From positions 1 to 36,743 of IMG/VR virus record IMGVR_UViG_3300006305_000065: a DNA stretch of 36,743 nucleotides, one strand, 5' to 3'. Shown here piece by piece: positions 1 through 8,695 of this stretch. The stretch comes from a virus. Under the pieces are notes generated by a model. That model did not search any database. It had not been told where the DNA came from and saw nothing but the letters and a program-made list of their open reading frames with translations. Every line of letters starts with the position of its first letter. Within the stretch, counting starts at the first letter, position 1. A program made the translations under genes and the position numbers.

Positions 1-240
1 GGATCAGCAGCGACGATCGCCAAAAGATGGATGGTCATTATAAACCAATGCCTTCCACCTGATGGACACCAGCTATCCTTCATACATGACGAACTAAATT
101 ATGAATGTTATAGGCGTGATTGTGAAGAACTAGCTAAATGGCTCGAGCTTGCAGCCAAATTAGCAGGCGAACATTACCACCTAAGATGCCCCATCGCAGC
201 AGAAGCTAAGATTGGACAAACTTGGGCTGACGTACACTAA
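1..240 (+). CDS. DNA polymerase, family A (T7 gp5-like), C-terminal fragment
   Basis: This is the last 79 codons of the replicative DNA polymerase; the frame is open from base 1, so the gene begins upstream of the window. The fragment has the family A palm signature HDEL (the conserved HDE that follows the catalytic strand). It ends with the T7-type C-terminus (EAKIGQTWADVH, like T7 EGKMGPNWAICH). The upstream codons, GSAATIAKRW, match the 'LQSAGA' helix that precedes this motif in T7 gp5. The enzyme copies the phage genome and belongs to the replication module with the exonuclease gene 6 bases downstream. The first ATG at 31 is internal and should not be taken as a start. Confidence 0.93.
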   Translation, partial: GSAATIAKRWMVIINQCLPPDGHQLSFIHDELNYECYRRDCEELAKWLELAAKLAGEHYHLRCPIAAEAKIGQTWADVH

Positions 241-246
241 ACCACC

Positions 247-1011
247 ATGAACATACTAATAGATGCAGACTTCATAGTATATAAATGCTGTGCAGCCTGT
301 GAAACAGAAATAGACTACGGGGAAGACGTTATATTTGTTACTTCTAACTTTAGTGAAGCTTATAAAGCTGTAACAACGGAGATTGACAAGATAACCTCTC
401 ATTTTGGCGGATTTGCAAAGCCAATACTCTTCTTTTCGGACACCAAAAATTTTAGGAAAAAAATTTCCCCAGATTACAAAGGTCATCGAAACAGAAAAAA
501 GCCCTGTGGCTATAAACGGGTTATTTCTAGCCTTAAAATAGGATACAATGTAATTATTATGAAACAGTTGGAAGCTGACGATGCTATGGGCATCTACGCT
601 ACACAACACCCCGGTAATATTATTGTCTCACCTGACAAAGACATGAGACAGATACCCGGCAAACTATATGACCTCGAAACCTCTAAAGATATCACCGCTG
701 AAGAGGGTGCTAAGTGGCACTTGATACAGACACTAGCTGGCGACCAGACTGATGGCTACAGTGGAGTACCGGGCATCGGAGTCAAGAGAGCAGAGACACT
801 GTTCAATAAAGAAGGCTACAACTGGTCAACAGTTGTGAAAGCATTTACGGACAAAGGACTGACCGAAGACGACGCCCTTTTGAACGCAAGGCTTGCCAGA
901 ATACTTACCATAGATGACTATGATACCAAGCAACAAACGCCCAAACTCTGGACACCCGAAGAAACCTATTCAGTTAACACTGGAACAGGACTTCAAGATG
1001 AGAGTGATTGA
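247..1011 (+). CDS. 5'-3' exonuclease (T7 gp6-like)
   Basis: This 254-aa protein is a FEN/T7 gp6-type 5'-3' exonuclease, which in T7 degrades host DNA and removes RNA primers. The metal-binding acidic residues are visible: D6 and D8 at the N-terminus (ILIDADFIVY), E109/D111/D112 (LEADDAMG), D130/D132 (SPDKDM) and D166/D169 (GDQTDG). The last group leads into a helix-3-turn-helix (GVPGIGVKRAETLF, about residues 173-186) that binds DNA. A basic arch-like stretch (residues 70-90, KGHRNRKKP) fits the helical clamp. The length is somewhat below T7 gp6 (about 300 aa). It follows the polymerase directly, as in related phages. The C-terminus overlaps the next small gene by 14 bases. Confidence 0.93.
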   Translation: MNILIDADFIVYKCCAACETEIDYGEDVIFVTSNFSEAYKAVTTEIDKITSHFGGFAKPILFFSDTKNFRKKISPDYKGHRNRKKPCGYKRVISSLKIGYNVIIMKQLEADDAMGIYATQHPGNIIVSPDKDMRQIPGKLYDLETSKDITAEEGAKWHLIQTLAGDQTDGYSGVPGIGVKRAETLFNKEGYNWSTVVKAFTDKGLTEDDALLNARLARILTIDDYDTKQQTPKLWTPEETYSVNTGTGLQDESD

Positions 1012-1138
1012 AGATAATTTACGTAAACATTATGATAAGAAGGAGGACGTTGTGACTGTCTTCCTTGCTTTACAAAGACAAAACTTCGCATTAACTAATG
1101 CACTCAAAGACCTAATAGAAAACAGTATTATTATTTAA
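998..1138 (+). CDS. small hypothetical protein, 46 aa
   Basis: This short gene lies between the exonuclease and NrdA. The frame is open from 914, but the likely start is the ATG at 998: an AGGA at 987-990 sits seven bases upstream, and this start keeps the overlap with the exonuclease to 14 bases. The product begins MRVIEDNLRKHYDKKED and is charged and helical, with no cysteines or membrane segment. No function is recognised. Its position in the replication/nucleotide operon and its tight spacing (one base before NrdA) support it being real. Confidence 0.6.
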   Translation: MRVIEDNLRKHYDKKEDVVTVFLALQRQNFALTNALKDLIENSIII

Positions 1139-1139
1139 A

Positions 1140-2519
1140 ATGCCAGAACTAATCTCCCGCACTGGACGGGTACAGTCTTGGATTGATGACCCTCAGTCAA
1201 GACTTCCTGTATCATGCACAACCTTCGTTGTTGAAGACAGCATGGAAGGTCCAAACGGCATCGAAGCTAGCTGGAGGTTCGCAAGTCATGCACTAAGATT
1301 TGGTGCAGGCTGTGCAATCCACCTGTCTAAGCTAAGACCAGCCGGACACGAAAATGACAAAGGACTTGTGGCTACCGGCCCAGTCAGCTTTGGTAAAATA
1401 TATTCAGCTCTAAATGAAACCTTGAGAAGAGGTGGAGCATACAAAAATGGAGCCATCGTACTCCATCTAGATCTATCACACCCAGATGTGGTAGACTTTA
1501 TAACAGCAACAAGATCCGAGTTACCTTGGGTCAAGAGATGTGTCGACATCGACGATGAGATGTGGGCATTTGCAGATCAAGATACAAAGGACGCACTTAT
1601 TTATGGAATCAAATCAGGAGACATCTGGCTCAACAAAATCAAACACGACCCCAATACCGGGGAGCGTATCTATGGGAACGTCTGCCTTGAAGTATACTTG
1701 CCCTCACGTGGAACTTGCTTGCTACAGCATGTCAATCTCGGTTCCTGTACACTCGACAACCTACAAGAGGCTTTCGTATCAGGCATGTCCGAGTTGTGCG
1801 ATCTCCATAGTAGGACAGGCGTTGGAGAATCTGGAGAGTACCTTGCCCCCGAAGTCGACAGACAAGTTGGGCTCGGAGTGCTCGGTCTTGCAAACTTCCT
1901 CAGAAGATACAACATCAGCTACGCAGACTTCGGAGAAGCCCTCCGTCTTGTCAACAAAGGATATAGTGCAACCAACGAAGCCGGTATCGCAGCTGTTGCG
2001 TTGGACAGAGCGATTTTTGAAGCAGCACAAGTAGCACATAATAATAATATGGTAAGGGCGTTCGCTATTGCACCCACTGCCAGCTGTAGCTATCGCAGTA
2101 GAGACCTAGACGGCTTTACATGCACACCCGAGATAGCACCACCAATAGCAAGGATGGTTGACAGAGACTCCGGCGAGTTCGGAGTAGAGAGAGTTAACTA
2201 TGGCGACGTTGAGATAGCAAGTGAAGTAGGATGGGACGCATACAAGCGTGTAGCAGACGAAATCATGACGATGCTCGATAGGACAGGATTGCTTCATGGC
2301 TACAGCTTTAACAGCTGGAGTGATGTAATTACATACAACGAAGCATTTATAGAGGAGTGGCTAGGAAGCTCACAAACCTCTTTATACTATTCTCTCCAAG
2401 TTATGGGCGATGTACAGGATAAGTCTGACGCTTACGCAGCACTAGCAGATACTGACATTGACAGTTACTTGGAAAACATACTAAATGATAACAAGATTAA
2501 ATGTGACTGCGAACAATGA
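1140..2519 (+). CDS. nrdA: ribonucleotide reductase class I, alpha subunit (compact cyanophage type)
   Basis: This enzyme reduces ribonucleotides to deoxyribonucleotides for phage DNA synthesis. At 459 aa it is much shorter than a typical NrdA (about 750) and has no N-terminal ATP cone, so dATP feedback through that domain is not expected. Visible active-site features are C26 (PVSCTT), the N180-x-C182-x-E184 triad (NVCLE), the partner cysteine in NLGSC, the phosphate-binding loop (APTASCS), the stacked tyrosine pair Y416-Y417 (SLYYSLQ), and a C-terminal C455-x-C457 pair for re-reduction. The YY pair and the adjacent beta gene indicate class I; such cyanophage enzymes were formerly labelled class II. 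The stop overlaps the NrdB start as ATGA. Confidence 0.9.
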   Translation: MPELISRTGRVQSWIDDPQSRLPVSCTTFVVEDSMEGPNGIEASWRFASHALRFGAGCAIHLSKLRPAGHENDKGLVATGPVSFGKIYSALNETLRRGGAYKNGAIVLHLDLSHPDVVDFITATRSELPWVKRCVDIDDEMWAFADQDTKDALIYGIKSGDIWLNKIKHDPNTGERIYGNVCLEVYLPSRGTCLLQHVNLGSCTLDNLQEAFVSGMSELCDLHSRTGVGESGEYLAPEVDRQVGLGVLGLANFLRRYNISYADFGEALRLVNKGYSATNEAGIAAVALDRAIFEAAQVAHNNNMVRAFAIAPTASCSYRSRDLDGFTCTPEIAPPIARMVDRDSGEFGVERVNYGDVEIASEVGWDAYKRVADEIMTMLDRTGLLHGYSFNSWSDVITYNEAFIEEWLGSSQTSLYYSLQVMGDVQDKSDAYAALADTDIDSYLENILNDNKIKCDCEQ

Positions 2520-3232
2520 ACCCCTACATAAAATTACAAAACAGAAAAAGAACATGGACACCAGTCCAACCTACAAAAGGAGTATTGAAAGAAGGTGCTG
2601 AAGAAACCATCAAGCGTGCACTCGCAATACGTCATATGGAGCTACCAGTTGGAGAATTTATTTCTCAGGGACTGGAGAAAGAAGTCCCGGAAGCAGCGAG
2701 GACACTTCTTGAGTCAAACGTACAAGATGAGATTAAACATGATCTCGCTCTGGGCTTCATTGTTGACGCCCATGGGGCTGATCTCAAGTCTGAGCTCGAA
2801 GCTAAGAGGTTAAGAGATGCTTGGATTGCACACCCTGACCACACTATCACAAAGGCACTCGTTGCAGAGCGAGCTATATTCTTTGTTCTATTACCTATGT
2901 TTCGCTTTCTTGGTGACGCTGCTCTCAGAACAGTATCAGCTGATATATCCAGAGATGAACAGATACACGTTGCGACAAATAGTCTCGTATGTACTGAGCT
3001 GGGTCTTGTTCCTAGCACTTCTTTGGATAAGCTTCGGAAGGCAACTATACAATGGGTATTACAACCCCTAAGAGAGAACCACACTGATAAATATTTAGCG
3101 AAAAAATTTTGGCTGGATGCGAGCGATCAGTTAATGTATCAGGGCAAAGCCCCGCAGTTCTCAGAAACAAAAGCAGCTCGTATGCCAGCGTTCTTTGAAC
3201 ATGCAAACACAAACCTCCCACAATATGCTTGA
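2516..3232 (+). CDS. nrdB: ribonucleotide reductase class I, beta subunit, lacking the radical tyrosine
   Basis: This 238-aa ferritin-like protein is the expected radical-generating partner of the upstream NrdA; the genes overlap by four bases (ATGA). The dimetal site can be traced: E42, E72-x-x-H75 (DEIKH), E118 (VAERAIF) and E148-x-x-H151 (DEQIH). The position of the E. coli tyrosyl radical (four residues after the first histidine) is leucine L79, not tyrosine. The protein therefore resembles subclasses that store the oxidising equivalent on the metals (Ic/Id-like) or in some other way. It is shorter than typical NrdB (about 320-375 aa). The ligand assignment comes from spacing, not from an alignment program. 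Confidence 0.85.
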   Translation: MNPYIKLQNRKRTWTPVQPTKGVLKEGAEETIKRALAIRHMELPVGEFISQGLEKEVPEAARTLLESNVQDEIKHDLALGFIVDAHGADLKSELEAKRLRDAWIAHPDHTITKALVAERAIFFVLLPMFRFLGDAALRTVSADISRDEQIHVATNSLVCTELGLVPSTSLDKLRKATIQWVLQPLRENHTDKYLAKKFWLDASDQLMYQGKAPQFSETKAARMPAFFEHANTNLPQYA

Positions 3233-3398
3233 GTCCATCATCGGACCAACCATTAGTTCTATACAAGTAGAGCTAGAAGAAAACTTCCCACCCGTTAATC
3301 CACATCCGAAGCAGAGCATCGGCGAAGTCATGTACTTAGCCGGTCAACGCTCGGTGGTCGAGTGGTATAACAAGAGAGTAGCTAAGGATGAGAATTGA
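3225..3398 (+). CDS. small conserved cyanophage protein, 57 aa
   Basis: This small protein begins MLESIIGPTISSIQ and carries a central GEVMYLAGQRSVVEWY segment of the kind seen in other marine cyanophages from memory; the function is unknown. The frame is open from 3195, but the ATG at 3225 is preferred because it overlaps the NrdB stop by only eight bases. It overlaps the next gene by 11 bases, consistent with translational coupling within the operon. No signal peptide or membrane segment is seen. Confidence 0.7.
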   Translation: MLESIIGPTISSIQVELEENFPPVNPHPKQSIGEVMYLAGQRSVVEWYNKRVAKDEN

Positions 3399-3813
3399 AG
3401 AGATACATCCATGGCAGTTGCCAAATGTCTGGCACATTTTAAGACCTTTAATAGACAAGGCACTAGATCATAGTCTCGGTGAACGGTTAGCATCAGATAT
3501 GCTCGAACAATTAATGAACGACGAGCTCTGGTTGCTGACTGGCATCGACGAACAAGGGGACTTGGCTGGAGTGTTAGTAGCTGAAGAGATAGTACATGCT
3601 CAGAAGAAAGAGTTGTATGTACATGCTTGGGCTACCGTAACTGGCTATGGTTTTGATGACTGGGTAGAACTCTTTGAAGAGTCACTGGAAGATATAGGAC
3701 ACCGATCTGGATGTCATTATATATCTACTACATGTCGTAAAGGACTAGCTAAGAAAATGACAACAAAACGTGGATGGGATAATTCTTATTCCGTCATAAC
3801 TAAACCTATATAA
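3388..3813 (+). CDS. GNAT-like acyltransferase-fold protein
   Basis: This 141-aa protein looks like the GNAT (acyl-CoA N-acyltransferase) fold proteins found just before the portal gene in many podoviruses. Supporting features are an N-terminal helix pair, a central beta-strand run (ELWLLTGIDEQGDLAGVLVAEEI), and a C-terminal segment ending RKGLAKKMTTKRGWDNSYSV, the usual 'RKGW' region of these proteins. The acetyl-CoA loop is not clear, so catalytic activity is uncertain. The substrate is unknown. It is the last gene before the head module and is followed by a strong ribosome site for the next gene. Confidence 0.65.
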   Translation: MRIEEIHPWQLPNVWHILRPLIDKALDHSLGERLASDMLEQLMNDELWLLTGIDEQGDLAGVLVAEEIVHAQKKELYVHAWATVTGYGFDDWVELFEESLEDIGHRSGCHYISTTCRKGLAKKMTTKRGWDNSYSVITKPI

Positions 3814-3826
3814 AAGGAGAAAACAA

Positions 3827-6220
3827 ATGGGTGGTGGTGGAAAGAAAGGCGGTAAGAAGAAGAGTAAGAAAAAGTTAACAGGCAAAGCTAAGTTAGCTAG
3901 CTTAGGTCGAGCTCCCAAGTCTGCCCTTGGAAAAACTAAAGCTCAAAAACAATTTGCAGCTAACAAAGCTAAGTATGGTGGTACAGCATCAGCTGCCAAA
4001 GCTAACAAAGCTGCTGGTAAACAAGCAGCAGCCGCACGTCATACTAAGTACAAGCAAACCGGGGTGCAAACTTTCGGTGGTAAGAAGACTTCCTTTACTG
4101 CAAAAGAAAAGGCAAACATAACCAAAGCAGGCTACAGTGTAGATGGATACTCACAGGCTCCGGCCAAGAGTGATACTCAGCTACAGGTAGACAGAGATAA
4201 CAAGCTGTATGGTAACACAGCACCAGTTGGTGGTTTTAACATCAGTGAAGAAGGACAGAAAGTAGCAGCCGCACAACTATCAGAAAAGAAATTAGCTAAC
4301 AAAGAGTTAGCAAGACTAGAAAAAGTAGATCCCGGCACAGCTAACTATATAAAAAGTTTAGCTCCTAACATACAAACCGATGCGTTGATAGGTGGACGAA
4401 CACAGGCTCCCGGTGTAGAACTAGGCATAGGTCTTGGCACTATCATTGGAGGTAAGATGCTTCTAGGTGGAGGTCTCTTAGGAAGCTTAAAAGGGCTCGC
4501 TTTTGGAGGAGCTAAAAAAGGTCTAGGTTATAAGGGTACACAGGTAGGCTTTACTGGCATGGGCAAGAAAGGCTTTGATGCTATTTCAGCTGGAGCTAAG
4601 TACAAACCGGGCACGTTTAAATTATTTGGTAAAACATTTAACAAGCCACAGATATTAGGTGGAGGTAAAGCTTACTCATCACCTAAAGCAGCTAAAGGTC
4701 CATTCTATAATCCCGGTGCTGGTAATTACTCAGGCACACAAGGATCACTTGGTGGCACACAGACACCCGGTGGTGTAATATCATCTATTGTATCTGGTAA
4801 AGCACCACGAATAGGTTTTCTAGAAAAGCAAGCAGCAGTAAGCCCCGGCATGTTTGACAAGGGTGTAACTCTTGCTAACAAAATATCACAAGGAGCATAT
4901 GGTAAGAGCACACTAGCTAATGTTTTCCGATCCCAGATGAATACAGGTATAGCACCCGGCGGTGGTATAGGTAGTAATATAACTGGTGCTAATTTAGGTA
5001 AACTCGGTATAGTATCAGCTGGTGGATTGAACCTCGGTGGTGGTAGTGGCAGTGGTGTAGATAGTGGAGAACCTACAGGTAGTGGTACAGGTAGAACTGT
5101 TGTAACTACTGACAAAGATACAAACATTAGTTATGATGCTAAAGGAATAGCTAAGGATGCGTTTTTAGGACTAGCTGACGCAGCTACCTTTAACAAGTTT
5201 GACTTTGACAATCTAGGCAGACCCGGTGACAATAAAACATTTACACAAAAGTTTGAGACATTTAAAAAAAGTCCATTACAACAGGCTATTATATCTAAAC
5301 AACTAGGCATAGATGCCAAGCGTCTTATAAACGATAGTGAGTCAGCAGCTAAATCATTATTCAGTAACTACATAGGAGACATTGATGCTTCTACTAAGAA
5401 GGGAGTACGTCAACCTATTGCTAAGTTCTTGAAGGATGTAGGAAGCGATGATGCAACAGCAATGGCTGGTAGAGCTATAGATGCTTTTGGTTATGATGAT
5501 GAAAACTTTAGCAATGAGCCTAACAAGCTTACAAAAATGCTTCAATTTACTGGTCTACCACAGTTTAGTGAGGAGAACGTACAAGATATACGACACACTC
5601 TTAACAAAGATGTAACAAAAGAGACTGGCATACAAGGTAAGTCAATACTAAAGAACGTACCTTACACCCAAGCTCTTGGATTTGCTAACAGAATAGTCTC
5701 TGGTAAGTTATCAGATTCTACAGGAGAAGCGATGAATCAGTTAGGTATGCAGAACGTAGGTGGTATTGATGATGCAATCAATCTTGGTATGCAGATCAAC
5801 ACTAACAAAAACTTAGAAGGTACGATAGCTAACAAACGATTCGGAGAACTAGATAATTTAATTCAGAAATATGGTCCGGGTAAAGGACAGATACCTACAC
5901 TCCCATCTATCATCAAAGGTATTGGTGGTTCACTAGGAGCCACAGGTGGAGGAACTACTCCATTACAGATACAAGGTGGTAGTAATATGACTGCTACTTT
6001 ACCAACAACTAACCAACAAAAACTCGCATCAGTATTACCTGTGTCTACTACACAGACAGGTACAGATTCTAGTAACTTGTCAAAGATTATGCAAAACGCA
6101 TACACTAATCAGATGAGTTTGTATGGTATGAACCCTAATTACTTTGCTCAGTTTATGATGCAGAAATCAAAACGCCCATTGAAAAAATTTAAACAAGTAT
6201 TTAATAGAAATTATTTTTAA
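3827..6220 (+). CDS. large Lys/Gly/Ala-rich protein in the T7 gp7.3 position
   Basis: This is a 797-aa protein without a recognised family. The N-terminus is extremely basic (MGGGGKKGGKKKSKKKLTGK), followed by Ala/Lys-rich sequence to about residue 80. A hydrophobic glycine-rich stretch at about residues 197-230 (GLGTIIGGKMLLGGGLLG) could contact membrane or core. Glycine/serine linkers follow (about 400-425), and the C-terminus is basic (KRPLKKFKQVFNRNYF). T7 has gp7.3, a small virion protein of about 100 aa with a similar 'MGKKVKKAVKK' start, in the same place before the portal, so a virion or tail-assembly role is a reasonable inference. Translation should be strong: AAGGAG lies at 3815-3820. 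The stop is three bases before the portal start. Confidence 0.75.
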   Translation: MGGGGKKGGKKKSKKKLTGKAKLASLGRAPKSALGKTKAQKQFAANKAKYGGTASAAKANKAAGKQAAAARHTKYKQTGVQTFGGKKTSFTAKEKANITKAGYSVDGYSQAPAKSDTQLQVDRDNKLYGNTAPVGGFNISEEGQKVAAAQLSEKKLANKELARLEKVDPGTANYIKSLAPNIQTDALIGGRTQAPGVELGIGLGTIIGGKMLLGGGLLGSLKGLAFGGAKKGLGYKGTQVGFTGMGKKGFDAISAGAKYKPGTFKLFGKTFNKPQILGGGKAYSSPKAAKGPFYNPGAGNYSGTQGSLGGTQTPGGVISSIVSGKAPRIGFLEKQAAVSPGMFDKGVTLANKISQGAYGKSTLANVFRSQMNTGIAPGGGIGSNITGANLGKLGIVSAGGLNLGGGSGSGVDSGEPTGSGTGRTVVTTDKDTNISYDAKGIAKDAFLGLADAATFNKFDFDNLGRPGDNKTFTQKFETFKKSPLQQAIISKQLGIDAKRLINDSESAAKSLFSNYIGDIDASTKKGVRQPIAKFLKDVGSDDATAMAGRAIDAFGYDDENFSNEPNKLTKMLQFTGLPQFSEENVQDIRHTLNKDVTKETGIQGKSILKNVPYTQALGFANRIVSGKLSDSTGEAMNQLGMQNVGGIDDAINLGMQINTNKNLEGTIANKRFGELDNLIQKYGPGKGQIPTLPSIIKGIGGSLGATGGGTTPLQIQGGSNMTATLPTTNQQKLASVLPVSTTQTGTDSSNLSKIMQNAYTNQMSLYGMNPNYFAQFMMQKSKRPLKKFKQVFNRNYF

Positions 6221-6223
6221 ACC

Positions 6224-7813
6224 ATGACAGCAAAATCTAGGTATGATAATTTATCCAGTGATCGTTCCCAGTTTTTGACCGAAGCAGAAGACGCAACTAA
6301 ACTTACACTCCCATATCTTATCCGTGGTCACGAAGAGTACCAGAAAGGTATGAAGCAACTGAAGACACCTTGGCAGTCCGTGGGGGCTAAAGGGGTGGTA
6401 GCCTTAGCATCAAAGCTATCGCTATCACTCGTCCCTCCACAGACTAGCTTCTTTAAGTTACAGCTAGATGAATCCCAGTTAGGAGAACAGTTTGGTCCGG
6501 AAATAAAATCAGAACTTGACTTATCCTTTGCAAAGATAGAGCGTACTATTCTTGACGCTATCGCTGCATCAGATGATCGTGTAGTAATACACCAAGCATT
6601 ACAACATCTAGTTGTAGGTGGTAATGCTCTTATCTTTATGGGCAAGACAGGACTGAAGTTATATCCTCTTAATCGCTACGTGATAGAACGAGATGGTAAC
6701 GGCGACGTGATTGAAATTATCACAAAAGAAAGGATCAACAAAGATCTTATCCCTTCCTACTACGAGATCATGCCAAAGAGAATGATAACAGATCAGGACG
6801 AAGAGGAAGAGGAATGTGATGTCTTCACGCATTGTAAGCGTGACAACAACAGATTTGTTTGGCATCAAGAGGTACACGATAAACAGATACCCGGGTCACA
6901 AGGTAAGTCACCAGTCGATACTACACCATGGCTACCACTACGATTTAATACAGTAGACGGAGAAGCATATGGTAGAGGTAGAGTCGGACAGTTCATCGGA
7001 GATCTCAAGTCTCTCGAAGCATTGTCACAGGCTATAGTAGAAGGTAGTGCAGCAGCAGCTAAGGTTGTATTTACTGTATCACCATCATCTACAACTAAAC
7101 CTCAGACGCTAGCAGCAGCTGGCAACGGTGCTATCGTACAAGGTAGACCTGATGACATAGGTGTAATACAAGTCGGTAAGACAGCTGATTTCGCTACGGC
7201 GTTACAGCACATGCAGACACTTGAGAAGCGGTTGAACGAAGCGTTCCTGATTCTGTCAGTTAGGCAGTCAGAGAGAACCACAGCTGAAGAGGTACGCATG
7301 ACACAGATGGAACTAGAGCAACAGCTTGGCGGATTATTCGGGTTGCTCACTGTAGAGTTCCTAGTACCATATCTAAATAGAAAGCTTAGTATCTTCCAGA
7401 AAACAGGAGAGATACCACGCTTACCAAAAGGCATGGTCAAACCTATCATCGTAGCTGGTATAAATAGTCTAGGCAGAGGACAAGATGCAGCAGCACTTGC
7501 TCAGTTCTTACAGACTATAGCTCAGACAATGGGACCAGAAGCGATAGGACAATATATAAATCCAGAAGAAGTAGTCAAGAGACTTGCAGCTGCACAGGGT
7601 ATAGATGTACTCAATCTTGTGAAGAGTATGGAAGAAGTACAACAGAAAGAGCAGCAAGAGATGGCACAACAAGCTGAGATGGAAGCTATACGTGCTACAC
7701 CAGCATTGATGAAATCACCAGCCCTTGATCCTACTAAGAATCCACAACTTGCAGCTACTATACAAGCAGCACAGCAAGGACAACAACAAGAACAACAACC
7801 ACCTCAACAATAA
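6224..7813 (+). CDS. head-tail connector (portal) protein, T7 gp8-like
   Basis: This 529-aa protein has the size and character of the T7-family portal (T7 gp8, 536 aa), the dodecameric ring through which DNA is packaged and ejected. The N-terminus has the family pattern of a short charged helix followed by LTLPYLI and the KTPWQSVGAKGVVALASKL segment. The centre contains SVRQSERTTAEEVRMTQMELEQQLG, the conserved portal helix, and the C-terminus is rich in glutamine, as in relatives. The order portal, then scaffold, then capsid is the T7 order. The TAA stop shares a base with the scaffold ATG. Confidence 0.95.
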   Translation: MTAKSRYDNLSSDRSQFLTEAEDATKLTLPYLIRGHEEYQKGMKQLKTPWQSVGAKGVVALASKLSLSLVPPQTSFFKLQLDESQLGEQFGPEIKSELDLSFAKIERTILDAIAASDDRVVIHQALQHLVVGGNALIFMGKTGLKLYPLNRYVIERDGNGDVIEIITKERINKDLIPSYYEIMPKRMITDQDEEEEECDVFTHCKRDNNRFVWHQEVHDKQIPGSQGKSPVDTTPWLPLRFNTVDGEAYGRGRVGQFIGDLKSLEALSQAIVEGSAAAAKVVFTVSPSSTTKPQTLAAAGNGAIVQGRPDDIGVIQVGKTADFATALQHMQTLEKRLNEAFLILSVRQSERTTAEEVRMTQMELEQQLGGLFGLLTVEFLVPYLNRKLSIFQKTGEIPRLPKGMVKPIIVAGINSLGRGQDAAALAQFLQTIAQTMGPEAIGQYINPEEVVKRLAAAQGIDVLNLVKSMEEVQQKEQQEMAQQAEMEAIRATPALMKSPALDPTKNPQLAATIQAAQQGQQQEQQPPQQ

Positions 7814-8589
7814 TGGCAGAAACACTAACTATGGAGTCCAAGGTCGAAACAACAAGTATCGACAATCTCTCAGCAGAAGAGCAAGACTCTCTACAAGTTG
7901 GTGAGAAGATGGAGCAAGCTCAAGAACAACTACTAGCAGGCAAGTATAAAAATGCTGAAGAGCTAGAGAAAGGTTATCTTGAGCTGCAACAAAAACTCAG
8001 CAACAACAAAGAAGAAGAAGCACCAGCCGAAGAGCAGGCTGAACAAACAGAAGAAGCAGAGCAAACTGTACTAGATAGAATCTGGGAAGAAGCTACATCA
8101 CGAGAAGAGTTTAGCCCAGAACTAACAGAAGAAATTAGCAAGATGAGTTCTACTGAGCTAGCTAATATGTATCTAGATTACAGACAAAACCAAGAAGCAG
8201 AACCTCAAGAAGGAGGACGTGACTTTTCTACAGAAGAGATCACACAACTTAAAGGTATTGTAGGTGGTGATGCTAACTACACAAACATGATAGACTGGGC
8301 ACAGAAATCTCTGAACGAACAAGAGGTACAGATGTTTGATGCTGTCATGCAGAAAGGAGATCCACTAGCTGCCTTCTTTGCTGTTAGATCTTTAGCATAC
8401 GCATACAATGATGCAATAGGATATGATGGCAACATGGTACAAGGTAAAGCACCTAAACAAAGTAACGATCAGTTCCGTAGTCAAGCAGAAGTTGTAGCTG
8501 CTATGGCAGATTCACGTTACGAAAACGATCCAGCATATCGTAGAGATATAATGGACAAACTTGAAAGATCACCAAACGTAAATTTCTAA
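7813..8589 (+). CDS. capsid assembly (scaffolding) protein, T7 gp9-like
   Basis: The 258-aa product is strongly acidic (Glu/Gln-rich, for example EEEAPAEEQAEQTEEAEQ around residues 70-88), predicted helical, and ends with a shorter basic-hydrophobic tail (RRDIMDKLERSPNVNF). This composition, and the position immediately after the portal, match T7 gp9, the scaffold that nucleates procapsid assembly and then leaves. The conserved LAGKYKNAEELEKGYLELQQKL segment near the N-terminus is typical of phage scaffold or assembly proteins. TAATG overlaps at both ends couple it to the portal and to the 34-aa gene. Confidence 0.9.
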   Translation: MAETLTMESKVETTSIDNLSAEEQDSLQVGEKMEQAQEQLLAGKYKNAEELEKGYLELQQKLSNNKEEEAPAEEQAEQTEEAEQTVLDRIWEEATSREEFSPELTEEISKMSSTELANMYLDYRQNQEAEPQEGGRDFSTEEITQLKGIVGGDANYTNMIDWAQKSLNEQEVQMFDAVMQKGDPLAAFFAVRSLAYAYNDAIGYDGNMVQGKAPKQSNDQFRSQAEVVAAMADSRYENDPAYRRDIMDKLERSPNVNF

Positions 8590-8693
8590 TGCCAAACGTA
8601 AACGGAAAGAAGTATCCCTACACCAAAGCAGGGATGAAAGCAGCAAAGACAGCTGCTAAAAAAACTGGAAAAAAAATTAAGAAAAAGTATTAA
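8589..8693 (+). CDS. 34-aa basic micro-protein
   Basis: This tiny ORF starts at the ATG overlapping the scaffold stop (TAATG) and encodes 34 residues beginning MPNVNGKKYPYTKAGMKAAK and ending in a lysine-rich tail. About a third of the residues are Lys. Similar 'NVNGKKYPYTKAGM' peptides are recalled from other marine cyanophages, but the role is unknown; nucleic acid binding or a virion-associated role is only a guess from charge. It is followed two bases later by the 205-aa gene. Confidence 0.7.
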   Translation: MPNVNGKKYPYTKAGMKAAKTAAKKTGKKIKKKY

Positions 8694-8695
8694 TT

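Noticed and set aside
1540-2034. Second plus-strand frame of 164 codons inside nrdA
   Set aside because: It lies entirely within a conserved gene in another frame and has random-looking composition.
1140-2519. Class II (B12-dependent) ribonucleotide reductase
   Set aside because: The short length suggests it, but the YY pair, the C-terminal cysteine pair and the adjacent overlapping beta subunit point to class I.
4726-5127. Minus-strand frame of 133 codons within the 797-aa protein
   Set aside because: It is Pro/Leu-rich because it is antisense to Gly-rich codons; no ribosome site or motif.
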